NCBI GenBank assembly: GCA_965223115.1
Contig: OZ244982.1
Span: 1,116,001-1,180,000, forward strand
DNA length: 64,000 bases
Direction: 5' to 3'
DNA from: CBDCUI01 sp965223115
GTDB taxonomy: Bacteria; Pseudomonadota; Gammaproteobacteria; UBA4575
Part shown: positions 1-8,658 of the stretch, piece after piece
Position numbering within the stretch: the stretch's first letter is position 1
How the letters are laid out: each line of letters starts with the position of its first letter
Made by a program: the position numbers and the translations under genes
Notes under the pieces: model-generated
Seen by the model: only the letters and a program-made list of their open reading frames with translations
Told to the model about the DNA's origin: nothing
The model's database searches: none

Positions 1-589
1 CCAAGCGCGCACGCCTTTGGCTCAACGATGTTTCCTGTTTGCGTAAACGTGCAAGATATCGCAATCATGTGTGGTCCTATGATTCTGTTATGGATCGAGC
101 CCATAACAGCAAAGCGCATCGCATGCTCACCGTCATTGATGAATACACCTATGAATATTTGGCGATTTATACAATGAGAAAACTCAACTCAACGAATGTG
201 TTGGATTGCTTAGTAAGCTATTCCTGCAACGCGGCACACCCAAATATATTCGTTCCGATAATGGAAGTGAATTTACGGCCACTGCAGTACGCGAATGGCT
301 CACCAAATCCCATGTTCAAACCTTATTTATCGAGCCAGGCAGTCCCTAGGAGAATGGGTACAATGAAAGTTTTAATGGCAAGCTTCGAGACGAACTGCCC
401 AATGGTGAAATCTTTTATACCTTAAAGAAAGCCCAGATCCTGATTGAACAATGGCGCACTCATTACAATACTGTAAGACCACATAGCTCATTGAATTACA
501 GACCGCCTGCACCGCAAACCATTCAAACACAACCGTATTACCAAACGATTCGACAAGCAAATTCATTCAATCTACTATGTTTAACTTAA
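1..589 (+). pseudogene. IS3-family transposase (orfB type), partial and decayed
   Basis: Conceptual translation with frame changes gives the DDE integrase core of IS3-type transposases: VWSYDSVMD and VIDEYT early, then SDNGSEFTA, then ENGYNESFNGKLRDEL and the C-terminal YNTVRPHSSLNYRPP block. The reading frame is broken. One base appears lost near position 225, between the VLDCL and LQRGTPKY segments, and the Trp codon of the GSPWENGY motif is a TAG stop at 347-349. The 5' part lies outside the window. The three catalytic acidic residues are still recognisable, but no intact protein can be made, so the copy is dead unless it is complemented in trans. Confident as an IS3-family remnant; the subgroup is only a guess (IS407/IS2-like). 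Confidence 0.85.
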
Positions 590-607
590 ACCTACTCTCT
601 ACCAGAA

Positions 608-634
608 CCTGGTACCGTTAAAAGGGGCATGTCA
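608..634 (+). repeat. Probable right terminal inverted repeat of the IS3-type remnant
   Basis: Nineteen bases after the transposase stop the sequence reads CTGGTACCGTTAAAAGGGG followed by CATGTCA. This resembles the GGGGCAGGTCA-type outer ends of IS3-family elements. The left partner lies outside the window, so the repeat cannot be paired and no target duplication can be scored. Confidence 0.45.
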
Positions 635-930
635 GACCATAAGCAGGCATTCGTTACTAAATATAAGATGACTAATATCAAAAATAAGCTATTTAAAGAC
701 CGCTAACGAGCCAAAGCTAACATTAGTTAATATATTTGATGGATGTGATAAAAAATAATTGAACGAAAAACTAAGTAAATGGTAGTCAAGCTTTTATTTT
801 ACCAAACGAGGTAGGAGCGGTAGCATATCGACTTCTGTCAGGCAAAAAAGCTTAACGATAAAACCACGTTAGGTTTTGTGCATAAACGGTTGATTCTAAG
901 TGTTCTGAGGAGCGCTAATGGCAAGTTTTA
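635..930. other. Non-coding spacer, nothing recognised
   Basis: About 300 bases between the IS remnant and tRNA-Gly. I see no open frame with a ribosome binding site, no strong hairpin and no repeat. It may be old IS-flanking DNA or the 3' trailer of the tRNA transcript. Confidence 0.5.
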
Positions 931-1006
931 TGGAGCGGGAAACGAGATTCGAACTCGCGACCTCAACCTTGGCAAGGTTGCGCTCTACCAACTGAGCTAT
1001 TCCCGC
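931..1006 (-). tRNA. tRNA-Gly (GCC)
   Basis: The minus strand reads GCGGGAATAGCTCAG at the 5' end and ends in TTCCCGCTCCA. The acceptor stem pairs GCGGGAA with TTCCCGC, the T loop GTTCGAATC is canonical, and CCA is encoded. The anticodon GCC lies at 971-973 within the loop CTTGCCAA. It is 76 nt long. It sits directly downstream of pgsA on the same strand; uvrC-pgsA-tRNA-Gly is a conserved enterobacterial order (glyW), so co-transcription is likely. Confidence 0.97.
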
Positions 1007-1074
1007 ATAAGATAATCCACATATTCTATTGATCACTCTCGTAGTGAGTCAATCAAAATACTTATATAGCATGA

Positions 1075-1629
1075 TTAGCTATATGCCTTGATTGCCCGGC
1101 TAATATAAACCAACATCGACCAAAGAGTAAGTACAGCAGCAAAATATAACAGCCATACTCCTATCTGAAACACTGGGATTCCAAATATTGGGTAGTAGTA
1201 AAGCAAAAGAAAAAGCGCGATCATTTGAGCAGTCGTTTTTATTTTACCCAACATTGAAACTGAAACTGAGCTCCTCTGCCCTTGCTCCGACATCCACTCG
1301 CGTAGACCAGAAACCGCTATTTCTCTACCTATTATAATAAGTGCTGGTATTAATGTAGACAGCTTTCCATATTCGTCCACAATCATGATCAACACAGTCA
1401 CTACAATCAACTTGTCAGCTATGGGGTCTAAAAATGCCCCTAATTTTGAGCTCTGATTTAGTCTGCGTGCCAAATATCCATCTAACCAATCGGTAATGGC
1501 TGCTAATCCAAAAAGTAATGCAGCTATAGGCATGCCAACTTTATTAGTTGGGAAATAATATACTAATACCAGCAGAGGGATAATCAATATCCTCAAGAAA
1601 GTCAATAAATTAGGGATGCTATATGTCAA
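1075..1629 (-). CDS. pgsA: CDP-diacylglycerol--glycerol-3-phosphate 3-phosphatidyltransferase
   Basis: Integral inner-membrane enzyme that makes phosphatidylglycerol phosphate from CDP-diacylglycerol and glycerol-3-phosphate, the committed step to phosphatidylglycerol and cardiolipin. The CDP-alcohol phosphotransferase signature is complete at residues 47-72: D-x2-D-G-x2-A-R-x8-G-x3-D-x3-D, seen as DWLDGYLARR then GAFLDPIADK. Several hydrophobic segments flank it (about residues 7-25, 33-46, 73-84, 95-110, 150-175). The length of 184 aa is normal for the family. It lies 6 bp downstream of uvrC on the same strand and precedes tRNA-Gly, the classical gammaproteobacterial arrangement. Confidence 0.95.
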   Translation of the reverse strand: MTYSIPNLLTFLRILIIPLLVLVYYFPTNKVGMPIAALLFGLAAITDWLDGYLARRLNQSSKLGAFLDPIADKLIVVTVLIMIVDEYGKLSTLIPALIIIGREIAVSGLREWMSEQGQRSSVSVSMLGKIKTTAQMIALFLLLYYYPIFGIPVFQIGVWLLYFAAVLTLWSMLVYISRAIKAYS

Positions 1630-1635
1630 AATACT

Positions 1636-3474
1636 TTAATTATTAATTGAGCGTAGTTCTTGATAAATTGCTTTAGCTAGATTCTTGCTAATGCCAGGTA
1701 CTTTTGCAAGCTCCTCTTCACCAGCATGAGTGATGCCTCTCATTCCACCAAAATATTTCAATAAATTTTGCCTTCGTTTTGGGCCCAGTCCTTCAATTTG
1801 TTCAAGAGGAGAAGTAAACCGATTTTTTGTGCGCCGTTTTCTGTGACTAGTAATCGCAAAGCGATGTGCTTCATCACGAATTTGCTGAATTAAATGTAAA
1901 GCAAGAGAATTTCCAAGCAACTTGACCATTTTGTTAGATTTTGCAAAAACTAATGTCTCATAACCGGCTCGCCGATCGGGCCCTTTGGCGACACCTATAA
2001 CTTTCACACCTTCGACTTGTAATTCATCAATCACTTCTTGAGCTTTATTCACTTGGCCTTTGCCGCCATCGATGAATAAGATATCGGGTAGAATACCTTC
2101 GCCTTTTTTGATCCTGGTATAACGCCGCATTAAAGCCTGTTGCATGGCAGCGTAATCATCGCCAGCTTTCACATTTTTGATATTAAAACGCCGATAATCA
2201 CTTTTAAGCGGTCCTTGTTGCTCAAATACCACACATGATGCAACTGTTGCCTCGCCACTGGTATGACTGACATCAAAACATTCAAGCCGTGAAGGTAAGA
2301 AGTCGAATTCAAGTTCTTCTTGCAAAGCCTCAAACCTTTGCTCTAAGCTCGCCTTGGAAATCAATTTGCTGTGTAGTGCCGCAGCCACATTCTTTTTAGC
2401 AATTTCTAACCACCGTGCACGTTTGCTGCGTGTTGAATATTTTATGCATACACTTTTATTTGCACGTTGACTTAACATCTCTTGGATCAAAACAAAGTCA
2501 TTTGGCTTACAATTTGTAATTATTTCTTCAGGTATGGTGTGTGTTAGGTAATATTGGCCTAAAAATGCCGCTAGTATTTTTTCATTCGTCGTTACTTCTG
2601 GCAGATTTGGGAAATAACTTTTGTTTCCCAAATTAACGCCTGCACGAATATTAAAAACTTGTACACAAGCTATCTCCCCTTCACTTTTTACCGCAATGAT
2701 GTCTATGTCTCCATCTTCCGAGCTGACATATTGTTGTTCAGAAACTTTACGCAGCATTTCTATCTTATCTCGATATGTAGCAGCTTGTTCATAATTCATT
2801 TCAGAAGAAGCAGTATCCATATTTTTTACATAGCGATTTATAAGCTGGTGACTATTCCCTTCTAAGAATTCAATTGCCGACTCCATATCATTACGATAGC
2901 TATCTTCATCAATTAAACCTACACAAGGTGCACTACATCGATCTATTTGGTGTTGCAAGCAAGGCCGACTACGGTGATTGAAAAAATAATCATCACACTG
3001 GCGTACTTTAAACACTTTTTGTAACAGACTTAGCGCGTTTCTTGCTGCTCCCACACTTGTATATGGTCCAAAATATCTACCTGTTTTACGTCGACTACCA
3101 CGATGAAATGTAATTTGTGGATACTTATGATTTGAGGATATAAAAATATAGGGATAACTTTTATCATCCCTTAATAAGATGTTGTAACGCGGACGGTGTT
3201 CTTTGATTAAATTATTTTCTAAAAGCAAAGCCTCTGTCTCTGAGTTGGTAATCGTAATCTCCACGTCGACGGTTTGTGAGACCATTTTTGCGATGCGAGG
3301 GCTTTGCTGGTTTTTCGAGAAATATGTTGCAACTCTCTTTTTTAAACTCCTTGCTTTACCTACATAAAGCAATTTTCCATCAGCGTTGAGCATACGATAA
3401 ACGCCTGGTTCATGTGTGAGCGTTTGCAAAAAATGTTTGTGATCAAATTCAGAGTTAATAGCTTTATTACTCAT
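1636..3474 (-). CDS. uvrC: Excinuclease ABC subunit C
   Basis: Nuclease subunit of UvrABC nucleotide excision repair, which cuts the damaged strand on both sides of the lesion. The N-terminal GIY-YIG domain is clear: GVYRML near residue 24 and LLYVGKARSLKKRV near 36. The Cys-rich stretch CLQHQIDRCSAPCVG follows near residue 173, then a UVR motif (YEQAATYRDKIEML, about residue 229) that contacts UvrB. The RNase H-like half carries FDVSHTSG and DILFIDGGKGQ, and a C-terminal helix-hairpin-helix pair (IEGLGPKRRQNLL, VPGISKNLAKAIY) binds DNA. The 612 aa match the family. It is the middle gene of a run UDG-uvrC-pgsA with very short spacers, so it is probably co-transcribed. Confidence 0.97.
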   Translation of the reverse strand: MSNKAINSEFDHKHFLQTLTHEPGVYRMLNADGKLLYVGKARSLKKRVATYFSKNQQSPRIAKMVSQTVDVEITITNSETEALLLENNLIKEHRPRYNILLRDDKSYPYIFISSNHKYPQITFHRGSRRKTGRYFGPYTSVGAARNALSLLQKVFKVRQCDDYFFNHRSRPCLQHQIDRCSAPCVGLIDEDSYRNDMESAIEFLEGNSHQLINRYVKNMDTASSEMNYEQAATYRDKIEMLRKVSEQQYVSSEDGDIDIIAVKSEGEIACVQVFNIRAGVNLGNKSYFPNLPEVTTNEKILAAFLGQYYLTHTIPEEIITNCKPNDFVLIQEMLSQRANKSVCIKYSTRSKRARWLEIAKKNVAAALHSKLISKASLEQRFEALQEELEFDFLPSRLECFDVSHTSGEATVASCVVFEQQGPLKSDYRRFNIKNVKAGDDYAAMQQALMRRYTRIKKGEGILPDILFIDGGKGQVNKAQEVIDELQVEGVKVIGVAKGPDRRAGYETLVFAKSNKMVKLLGNSLALHLIQQIRDEAHRFAITSHRKRRTKNRFTSPLEQIEGLGPKRRQNLLKYFGGMRGITHAGEEELAKVPGISKNLAKAIYQELRSINN

Positions 3475-3480
3475 AATAAA

Positions 3481-4131
3481 TCAACTATTACTTAAGATAG
3501 ATTTTGCAGTTGTAAATATGCTTTCAAATTGTTTTTCAGTAAGTCGTTTAGTTTGTGTGTTATAGCGACTACAGTGATAAGAATCTAACAAATGCAGTCC
3601 ATTTTGTAATTTATGTAAATTAGCATGACCGAAAGCATAAGAACTCAACTTTAGATTGAAAGCGCGTAACACTGCATCGTGAGCAATTTTACCCAGTGCT
3701 AAAATGACACAACCAGCCTGTAAAGACTGAAGTTCATTTTGCAAATATGTATTACATGTTTTAATTTCTTCTGTTGTGGGCTTATTCGCCGGTGGCACGC
3801 ATTTAACAGCATTGGTAATTCTGCAATTTTTGAGTCTCAGTGAGTCATTACGGCTTTCAGATTTTGGGTACGATGCAAAGTTGAATTTATGTAATGTTGC
3901 ATATAATAGAATCCCAGCATAATCGCCTGTAAACGGCCTACCCGTTGCATTGGCGCCATGTAAACCAGGTGCTAGACCAACAATTATGAGTTTGGCATTA
4001 GGATCACCAAAAGCTGCAACAGGTTTACAGTGGTAAGTAGGAAATTTTTGCTTATTAGTTTGCAAAAATTTTGCAAGACGAGAACATTTCGTACAGTTCT
4101 CTTTGAAAATTGGATGGTGAGAAACAGTCAC
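3481..4131 (-). CDS. Family 5 (UDGb-type) uracil-DNA glycosylase
   Basis: Predicted base-excision enzyme that removes uracil, and probably other deaminated bases, from DNA. The N-terminal Cys pair of the 4Fe-4S-type UDGs is present (CTKCSRL), followed by motif A GLAPGLHGANATGRPFTGDY, the NAVKCVPPANKPT segment, and the C-terminal motif HCSRYNTQTKRLT. This combination is that of UDGb (family 5) rather than Ung or family 4. The 216 aa are normal. It sits 6 bp upstream of uvrC on the same strand, so two DNA-repair genes form one unit. The start at 4131 gives MTVSHHPIFKENCTKC, which keeps the first Cys cluster intact. Confidence 0.88.
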   Translation of the reverse strand: MTVSHHPIFKENCTKCSRLAKFLQTNKQKFPTYHCKPVAAFGDPNAKLIIVGLAPGLHGANATGRPFTGDYAGILLYATLHKFNFASYPKSESRNDSLRLKNCRITNAVKCVPPANKPTTEEIKTCNTYLQNELQSLQAGCVILALGKIAHDAVLRAFNLKLSSYAFGHANLHKLQNGLHLLDSYHCSRYNTQTKRLTEKQFESIFTTAKSILSNS

Positions 4132-4156
4132 CTAAATATAGGCTAATAGATAAATT

Positions 4157-5125
4157 CTAATAATCAACTAATGCAGAACCCCAAGTAAAGCCTCCACCGA
4201 AAGCTTCAAGCATTAGTGTTTCACCTTTCTTTATACGACCATCACGAACTGCGACATCCAGTGCCAATGGTATGGATGCAGCCGAAGTGTTGCCATGCTC
4301 AGCTACAGTAACTACTACATGTTCCATCGGCATTTTTAATTTTCGCGCTGTAGCTTCAATAATCCGGTTATTTGCTTGATGGGGTACTAACCAATCAATA
4401 TCACTTTTGCTGATATTATTTGCTGCCAGGGTTTCATCAACAATGCGGCCCAGAGTATTAACTGCCATTTTAAATACTGCATTGCCTTCCATGTAGACAT
4501 AGGCTTCACCTGCCTTTAGTTGTTCATAACCCATAGAAATTCCATGTGGTACATGTAAGAGATGCTCATAACTTCCATCTGCATGTAAATGAGTAGATCG
4601 AATGCCAGGTTCATCCGAAGCTTCAAGTACTACTGCACCGGCACCGTCACCAAATAACACACAAGTACTTCGATCAGTCCAATCTAAGATTCGAGATAAT
4701 GTCTCCGAACCAACAACTAAGGCACACTTTGCTGAGCCAGTACGTATAAACTTGTCTGCAATCGATAAAGCATACACAAACCCTGTACATACAGCTTGCA
4801 CATCAAACGCGGCACAACCGTGTATGTCTAATCGTTTTTGTAGTAAGCATGCAGTACTAGGGAAAATTTTATCGGCAGTTGTTGTAGCTAAAATGATGAG
4901 GTCGATATCTGCGTTTGTTTTGCCCGCCATCTCCAATGCGCGGCGTGAAGCACTAACTGCCAAATCACATGTAGTTTCACCATCTGCTGCAATGTGCCGT
5001 CGCTTTATACCAGTACGTTCTTGAATCCATTTATCAGAAGTATCTACAATATCTTCTAGCTCTTTATTAGTTAGGGCTTTATGCGGTAGATAACTCCCTG
5101 TACCGATTATTTTTGAATACATCAT
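4157..5125 (-). CDS. fabH: 3-oxoacyl-ACP synthase III
   Basis: Starts fatty acid synthesis by condensing acetyl-CoA with malonyl-ACP in the cytosol. The Cys-His-Asn triad is visible: Cys113 in DVQAVCTGFVYAL, His near 249 in WLVPHQANNRII, and Asn near 279 in EHGNTSAASIP. The C-terminal GGGFTWGSALV is typical of KAS III. The 322 aa match the family. Its ATG overlaps the plsX stop as ATGA, so the two are translationally coupled; an alternative ATG is the next codon. The usual downstream fabD-fabG-acpP-fabF genes do not follow; UDG and uvrC come instead. Confidence 0.97.
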   Translation of the reverse strand: MMYSKIIGTGSYLPHKALTNKELEDIVDTSDKWIQERTGIKRRHIAADGETTCDLAVSASRRALEMAGKTNADIDLIILATTTADKIFPSTACLLQKRLDIHGCAAFDVQAVCTGFVYALSIADKFIRTGSAKCALVVGSETLSRILDWTDRSTCVLFGDGAGAVVLEASDEPGIRSTHLHADGSYEHLLHVPHGISMGYEQLKAGEAYVYMEGNAVFKMAVNTLGRIVDETLAANNISKSDIDWLVPHQANNRIIEATARKLKMPMEHVVVTVAEHGNTSAASIPLALDVAVRDGRIKKGETLMLEAFGGGFTWGSALVDY

Positions 5126-6147
5126 GCTGCGCTTTCGTGTTTTAAGTACTCTTCAATTTGTTCGCCAATCAATTTTGGCACTTGTTTACTAGCTTCTATA
5201 CGAGCGATATTTATTGCATGCTGAAAAGAATAGGCATCTGCACCACCATGGCTTTTTATTACAACACCACGTAAGCCTAATAAACTTGCTCCATTATATC
5301 TACGAGGATCTATACGCTTACTGAAAGATTTCAATACCGGTAGCGCTAAAAGCCCACAAAATTTCGTGAACAGATTACGGCTAAATTCTTGCTTTGCATA
5401 GTACGATATGATTTTTGCAACTCCTTCACTTGTTTTTAAAGCTACATTACCTACAAAGCCATCACAAACTACCACATCTACATCACTACAATAAATTCCA
5501 TCACCTTCAACATAACCAACGTAGTTTAAACCACTTTGGCGTAATACCTCATTTGCTTCTTTAACTTGCTCGTTCCCTTTGATCTCTTCCTCACCTATAT
5601 TTAGAAGACCGACTTTAGGCTTATCTATTTCATCAACTGCTGCAGATAGCACTGCCCCCATCACAGCAAACTGCAATAAATGCTTACTCGTACAGCCAAC
5701 ATTAGCACCCAAATCCAGCATATAGGTTTGGCCATGAATAGACGGAATCGTACTTGTGATAGCAGGTCGATCAATACCTGGTAAGGTTTTTAATACATAC
5801 CGTGCAGTCGCCATCAATGCTCCTGTATTGCCTGCACTTACACAAGCATCTGCAACCCCTTCTTTTACAAGATTAATGGCAACGCGCATAGATGAGTCTT
5901 TTTTTATGCGTAATGCTTGAGATGGAGATTCATCCATTTCAACACGTTGACTGGCATGATGAATTTTCAAATTTTCATAAGGCTTTACATTCAATTTATT
6001 TAGCTCAGCGGTAATCTCTTGCTGATCGCCAACTAATATAAGTGATGTATCACGATTATTTTCTAAATAACCAACAGCTGCCTTGGCTACAACAGCTGCG
6101 CCAAAGTCCCCTCCCATCGCATCAAGAGAAATTCTATAATTAGCCAC
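5122..6147 (-). CDS. plsX: Phosphate acyltransferase PlsX
   Basis: Soluble, membrane-associated enzyme that converts acyl-ACP to acyl-phosphate for PlsY, linking fatty acid and phospholipid synthesis. It begins ISLDAMGGDFG, the PlsX hallmark, and contains SAGNTGALMA near residue 107, LDLGANVGC near 148 and CDGFVGNVALKTSEG near 230, all conserved positions. The 341 aa are typical. It follows rpmF and overlaps fabH by 4 bp; rpmF-plsX-fabH is an almost universal proteobacterial cluster. The 109-bp gap to rpmF could hold an additional promoter, but none is convincing. Confidence 0.97.
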   Translation of the reverse strand: MANYRISLDAMGGDFGAAVVAKAAVGYLENNRDTSLILVGDQQEITAELNKLNVKPYENLKIHHASQRVEMDESPSQALRIKKDSSMRVAINLVKEGVADACVSAGNTGALMATARYVLKTLPGIDRPAITSTIPSIHGQTYMLDLGANVGCTSKHLLQFAVMGAVLSAAVDEIDKPKVGLLNIGEEEIKGNEQVKEANEVLRQSGLNYVGYVEGDGIYCSDVDVVVCDGFVGNVALKTSEGVAKIISYYAKQEFSRNLFTKFCGLLALPVLKSFSKRIDPRRYNGASLLGLRGVVIKSHGGADAYSFQHAINIARIEASKQVPKLIGEQIEEYLKHESAA

Positions 6148-6256
6148 TTAATAAAAAACTTCGTTTACGGGACCATATACCGTAAATAGATTGTAATATC
6201 TAAATGATGAAGTAAGTTTTGAGTATTTATCTAAAATAGTAAGTTCAAAGGAATGA

Positions 6257-6454
6257 CTATTCCTCGTCTTCTTCATATTCGTCTGGTTTTACAATTACTT
6301 GTCTACCACGATAATAACCATCTGGGGTGACATGGTGACGCAAGTGAGTTTCACCTGTAGTGCTGTCAACTGATACTGCAGCTGCAGATAACGAATCATG
6401 CGCCCTGCGCATGTCTCTTTTGGAACGTGTCTTCCTGTTCTTTTGTACCGCCAT
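6257..6454 (-). CDS. rpmF: 50S ribosomal protein L32
   Basis: Small basic ribosomal protein. It begins MAVQKNRKTRSKRDMRRAHD, the conserved bL32 N-terminus, followed by the TGETHLRHHVTPDGYYRGRQV core. This is the version without zinc-binding cysteines. At 65 aa it is slightly longer than the E. coli protein because of an acidic tail (DEYEEDEE). It lies 18 bp downstream of yceD on the same strand, the usual order. Confidence 0.97.
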   Translation of the reverse strand: MAVQKNRKTRSKRDMRRAHDSLSAAAVSVDSTTGETHLRHHVTPDGYYRGRQVIVKPDEYEEDEE

Positions 6455-6472
6455 GTGGGTTCTCCAAACAAA

Positions 6473-6991
6473 CTAGCGTTTTAGTATAGCAAAAGGATTT
6501 TCCGCCTTATCCGCGGGCACCTCATTTGAGGCGAGCCAAGCTATCATATCTTGGTTACATAGTGAAATATCCTTATGTCTAGGTACCAGAGGTAGAGCCA
6601 AAATCAACTCATCCTCAATAAACTCTGTTAACTCTAGGTTTTTCCCATCATATTCATAAAAGTCTAGATTTTCTGAATTCTCAGGTATGCTCACAGCCTT
6701 AGGCTTAATCATGGTATGAATAGCCTCGTCTATGGTGGTTTGAAACTCATCTAGGCAACGTTCACAACGTAAACTTAGAATAAGTCTAATTTGCCCAACG
6801 ATAACTGGAAGCCCGTATTGCCCATACGAAAACTGCAAATTCAACATAACCATAGGCTCTGCTTTGACCAATAAGTTTTCTAAACGTTGCATGTCTTTGA
6901 TGGGCAAATCACCTATTAATTCCTGGTTTTGATCCGCCATCACGCGTGGATCAAATCTGACTGGTAATGCCTTGCCTTTAGTAGTGGACAT
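6473..6991 (-). CDS. yceD: YceD family (DUF177) protein, 23S rRNA accumulation factor
   Basis: DUF177/YceD proteins are needed for normal 23S rRNA levels; their biochemical activity is not established. The family motif C-x2-C-L-x2-F is present as LRCERCLDEFQTTI near residue 95, followed by the acidic segment LELTEFIEDELILALPLVPRH. The C-terminal NPFAILKR is also typical. The 172 aa match E. coli YceD. It leads the yceD-rpmF-plsX-fabH run and is divergent from maf, whose ATG lies 44 bp away, so the promoters for both must sit in that short gap. Confidence 0.9.
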   Translation of the reverse strand: MSTTKGKALPVRFDPRVMADQNQELIGDLPIKDMQRLENLLVKAEPMVMLNLQFSYGQYGLPVIVGQIRLILSLRCERCLDEFQTTIDEAIHTMIKPKAVSIPENSENLDFYEYDGKNLELTEFIEDELILALPLVPRHKDISLCNQDMIAWLASNEVPADKAENPFAILKR

Positions 6992-7035
6992 AGATATATG
7001 ATGAATTCTATTAGTTAGAAAATTTCAGGTTTAAT

Positions 7036-7620
7036 ATGAAAATTATTTTAGCCTCAAGTTCACCTTACCGAAAAAAGTTACTAAACCCATTGATCCCCAA
7101 TGTTGTGTGTATTTCACCTCAAATTGATGAATCCAGCAGGGATAAAGAACCACCACAGGATTATGTACGACGCTTAGCTTTAGAAAAAGCCGAATATGTA
7201 GCCCAAAAACAATCTGATTGCCTGGTCATTGGTTCAGATCAATGTGCAGAATTAGACGGAAAGATTATTACAAAACCTAATGACCCCGCAGCGGCATTTA
7301 CCCAGCTTTCTGCTGCCAGTAACAAAAATGTGAAATTTTACACTGGCTTATGTTTATATAACGCTAAAAAAAATACGTATCAACTGACATTTGACACATA
7401 TGAAGTCAAATTTCGAACTCTCACAAAACAACAAATACATTCTTATTTACAAAAAGACCAACCCTATGACTGCGCTGGCAGTTTTAAAGCTGAAGGTCTT
7501 GGCATTGCCTTATTCGAGGCCTTGCAAGGCAAGGATCCCAATACCTTGATCGGCCTACCACTCATCGAACTAGTGACCATGCTAAAAAATGAAGGCATTG
7601 ACCCCCTTACTAATATTTAA
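7036..7620 (+). CDS. yceF: Maf-family nucleotide pyrophosphatase, YceF (m7GTP) type
   Basis: Predicted house-cleaning pyrophosphatase that hydrolyses modified nucleotides, most likely 7-methyl-GTP. It begins IILASSSPYRKKLL, the Maf signature, with SPQIDES at residues 28-34. The substrate-specificity block reads IGSDQCAELDG, where YceF enzymes have SDQ rather than the SADT of the dTTP-type Maf. The C-terminal YDCAGSFKAEGLGIALF is also YceF-like. The 194 aa are typical. Divergent from yceD as in E. coli, and convergent with sppA with only 8 bp between stops. Confidence 0.92.
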   Translation: MKIILASSSPYRKKLLNPLIPNVVCISPQIDESSRDKEPPQDYVRRLALEKAEYVAQKQSDCLVIGSDQCAELDGKIITKPNDPAAAFTQLSAASNKNVKFYTGLCLYNAKKNTYQLTFDTYEVKFRTLTKQQIHSYLQKDQPYDCAGSFKAEGLGIALFEALQGKDPNTLIGLPLIELVTMLKNEGIDPLTNI

Positions 7621-7628
7621 CTAAATAC

Positions 7629-8606
7629 TTAGTTGAGTCCTGGATAAATGATCATTTCACGTATAGGTCTAATGATTGCCGCACCCAATCTTCCCGCAAA
7701 CTGCTGAAAAATATCTTCTTTATAAGTGTAATCACGCAGATCTTCAACACCCACAACTTCTCGTGCTACATAACTTGCGCTACCAAAGCCATCAACCAAA
7801 CCTAGTTCAAGTGCTTGTTCTCCAGTCCAAAACAAGCCACTGAATAAATTAGCATCCTTAGTAAGCTTGTCTCCTCTACCTTCTTTTACGACATCAATAA
7901 ACTGTTGATGTATATCATCCAAAAGAGATTGAACGTGTCTCTTCTCAAAACTGTCTTCTGGCAAAAACGGATCCAATAGTGCTTTGTGTTCACCCGCCGT
8001 TATTAACCTACGTTCAATCCCCAGCTTTTCCATTGCTTCAACAAAACCAAAGTTATCCATGCGCACGCCAATTGAACCTACAATGCTCGCCTTATCAGCG
8101 TAAATTTTATCTGCAGCTACGGCTGCAAAGACTCCGCCTGATGCACATATATCTGTTACCACTGCATACAATGGTTTCTCTGGGTATTCTTCCCTTAAAC
8201 GTTTAATTTCTTTATTAATATAACTGGCTTGTACAGGACTGCCACCAGGGCTATTAATTCTTAAAATAATAGCTGCAGATTTATCATTCTCAAATGCAGC
8301 ACGTAAACCGGAAACAACATTATCTGCACTTGCGTTTTCACCATCTGCTATTACACCGACTAATTCTACTAATGCAGTATGTTGACCTGATGCTGATGTC
8401 AAACTAGAAAAATTCCAGCCCAGCAAGCTAATAAGAAATATAGCCACATAGGCAAAGCCAAGTATTTTAAAAAATATCCCCCATCTACGTGCACGTCTTT
8501 GCTCTTGCAAACCAGCCGTTGCCAATTTGACAATTACTTCTCTTTCCCAATTTGTTGCCGAACGATCTTCAGCTGACAACTTATCTAAATTAATTTTTGG
8601 TTCCAT
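7629..8606 (-). CDS. sppA: Signal peptide peptidase SppA, 36-kDa type
   Basis: Membrane-anchored serine protease (family S49) that degrades cleaved signal peptides on the periplasmic side. One transmembrane segment lies at about residues 43-65 after a cytosolic N-terminus. The catalytic Ser is in DICASGGVFAAVAADKI (near residue 156) and the catalytic Lys in TAGEHKALLDPF (near 208); RINSPGGSP near 117 is the oxyanion region. At 325 aa it has a single S49 domain, the short bacterial form. It is immediately upstream of the convergent maf and follows rluC on the same strand with about 50 bp between them. Confidence 0.92.
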   Translation of the reverse strand: MEPKINLDKLSAEDRSATNWEREVIVKLATAGLQEQRRARRWGIFFKILGFAYVAIFLISLLGWNFSSLTSASGQHTALVELVGVIADGENASADNVVSGLRAAFENDKSAAIILRINSPGGSPVQASYINKEIKRLREEYPEKPLYAVVTDICASGGVFAAVAADKIYADKASIVGSIGVRMDNFGFVEAMEKLGIERRLITAGEHKALLDPFLPEDSFEKRHVQSLLDDIHQQFIDVVKEGRGDKLTKDANLFSGLFWTGEQALELGLVDGFGSASYVAREVVGVEDLRDYTYKEDIFQQFAGRLGAAIIRPIREMIIYPGLN

Positions 8607-8658
8607 AGATTATATTTTACCTATACGTATGAATTAACAATTATACTGGTTCTACTCA

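Noticed and set aside
1..634. IS remnant considered as an active insertion sequence
   Set aside because: A frameshift near 225 and an in-frame stop at 347-349 break the transposase.
4602..5024. 140-codon plus-strand frame opposite fabH
   Set aside because: It is antisense to a complete, well-conserved fabH.
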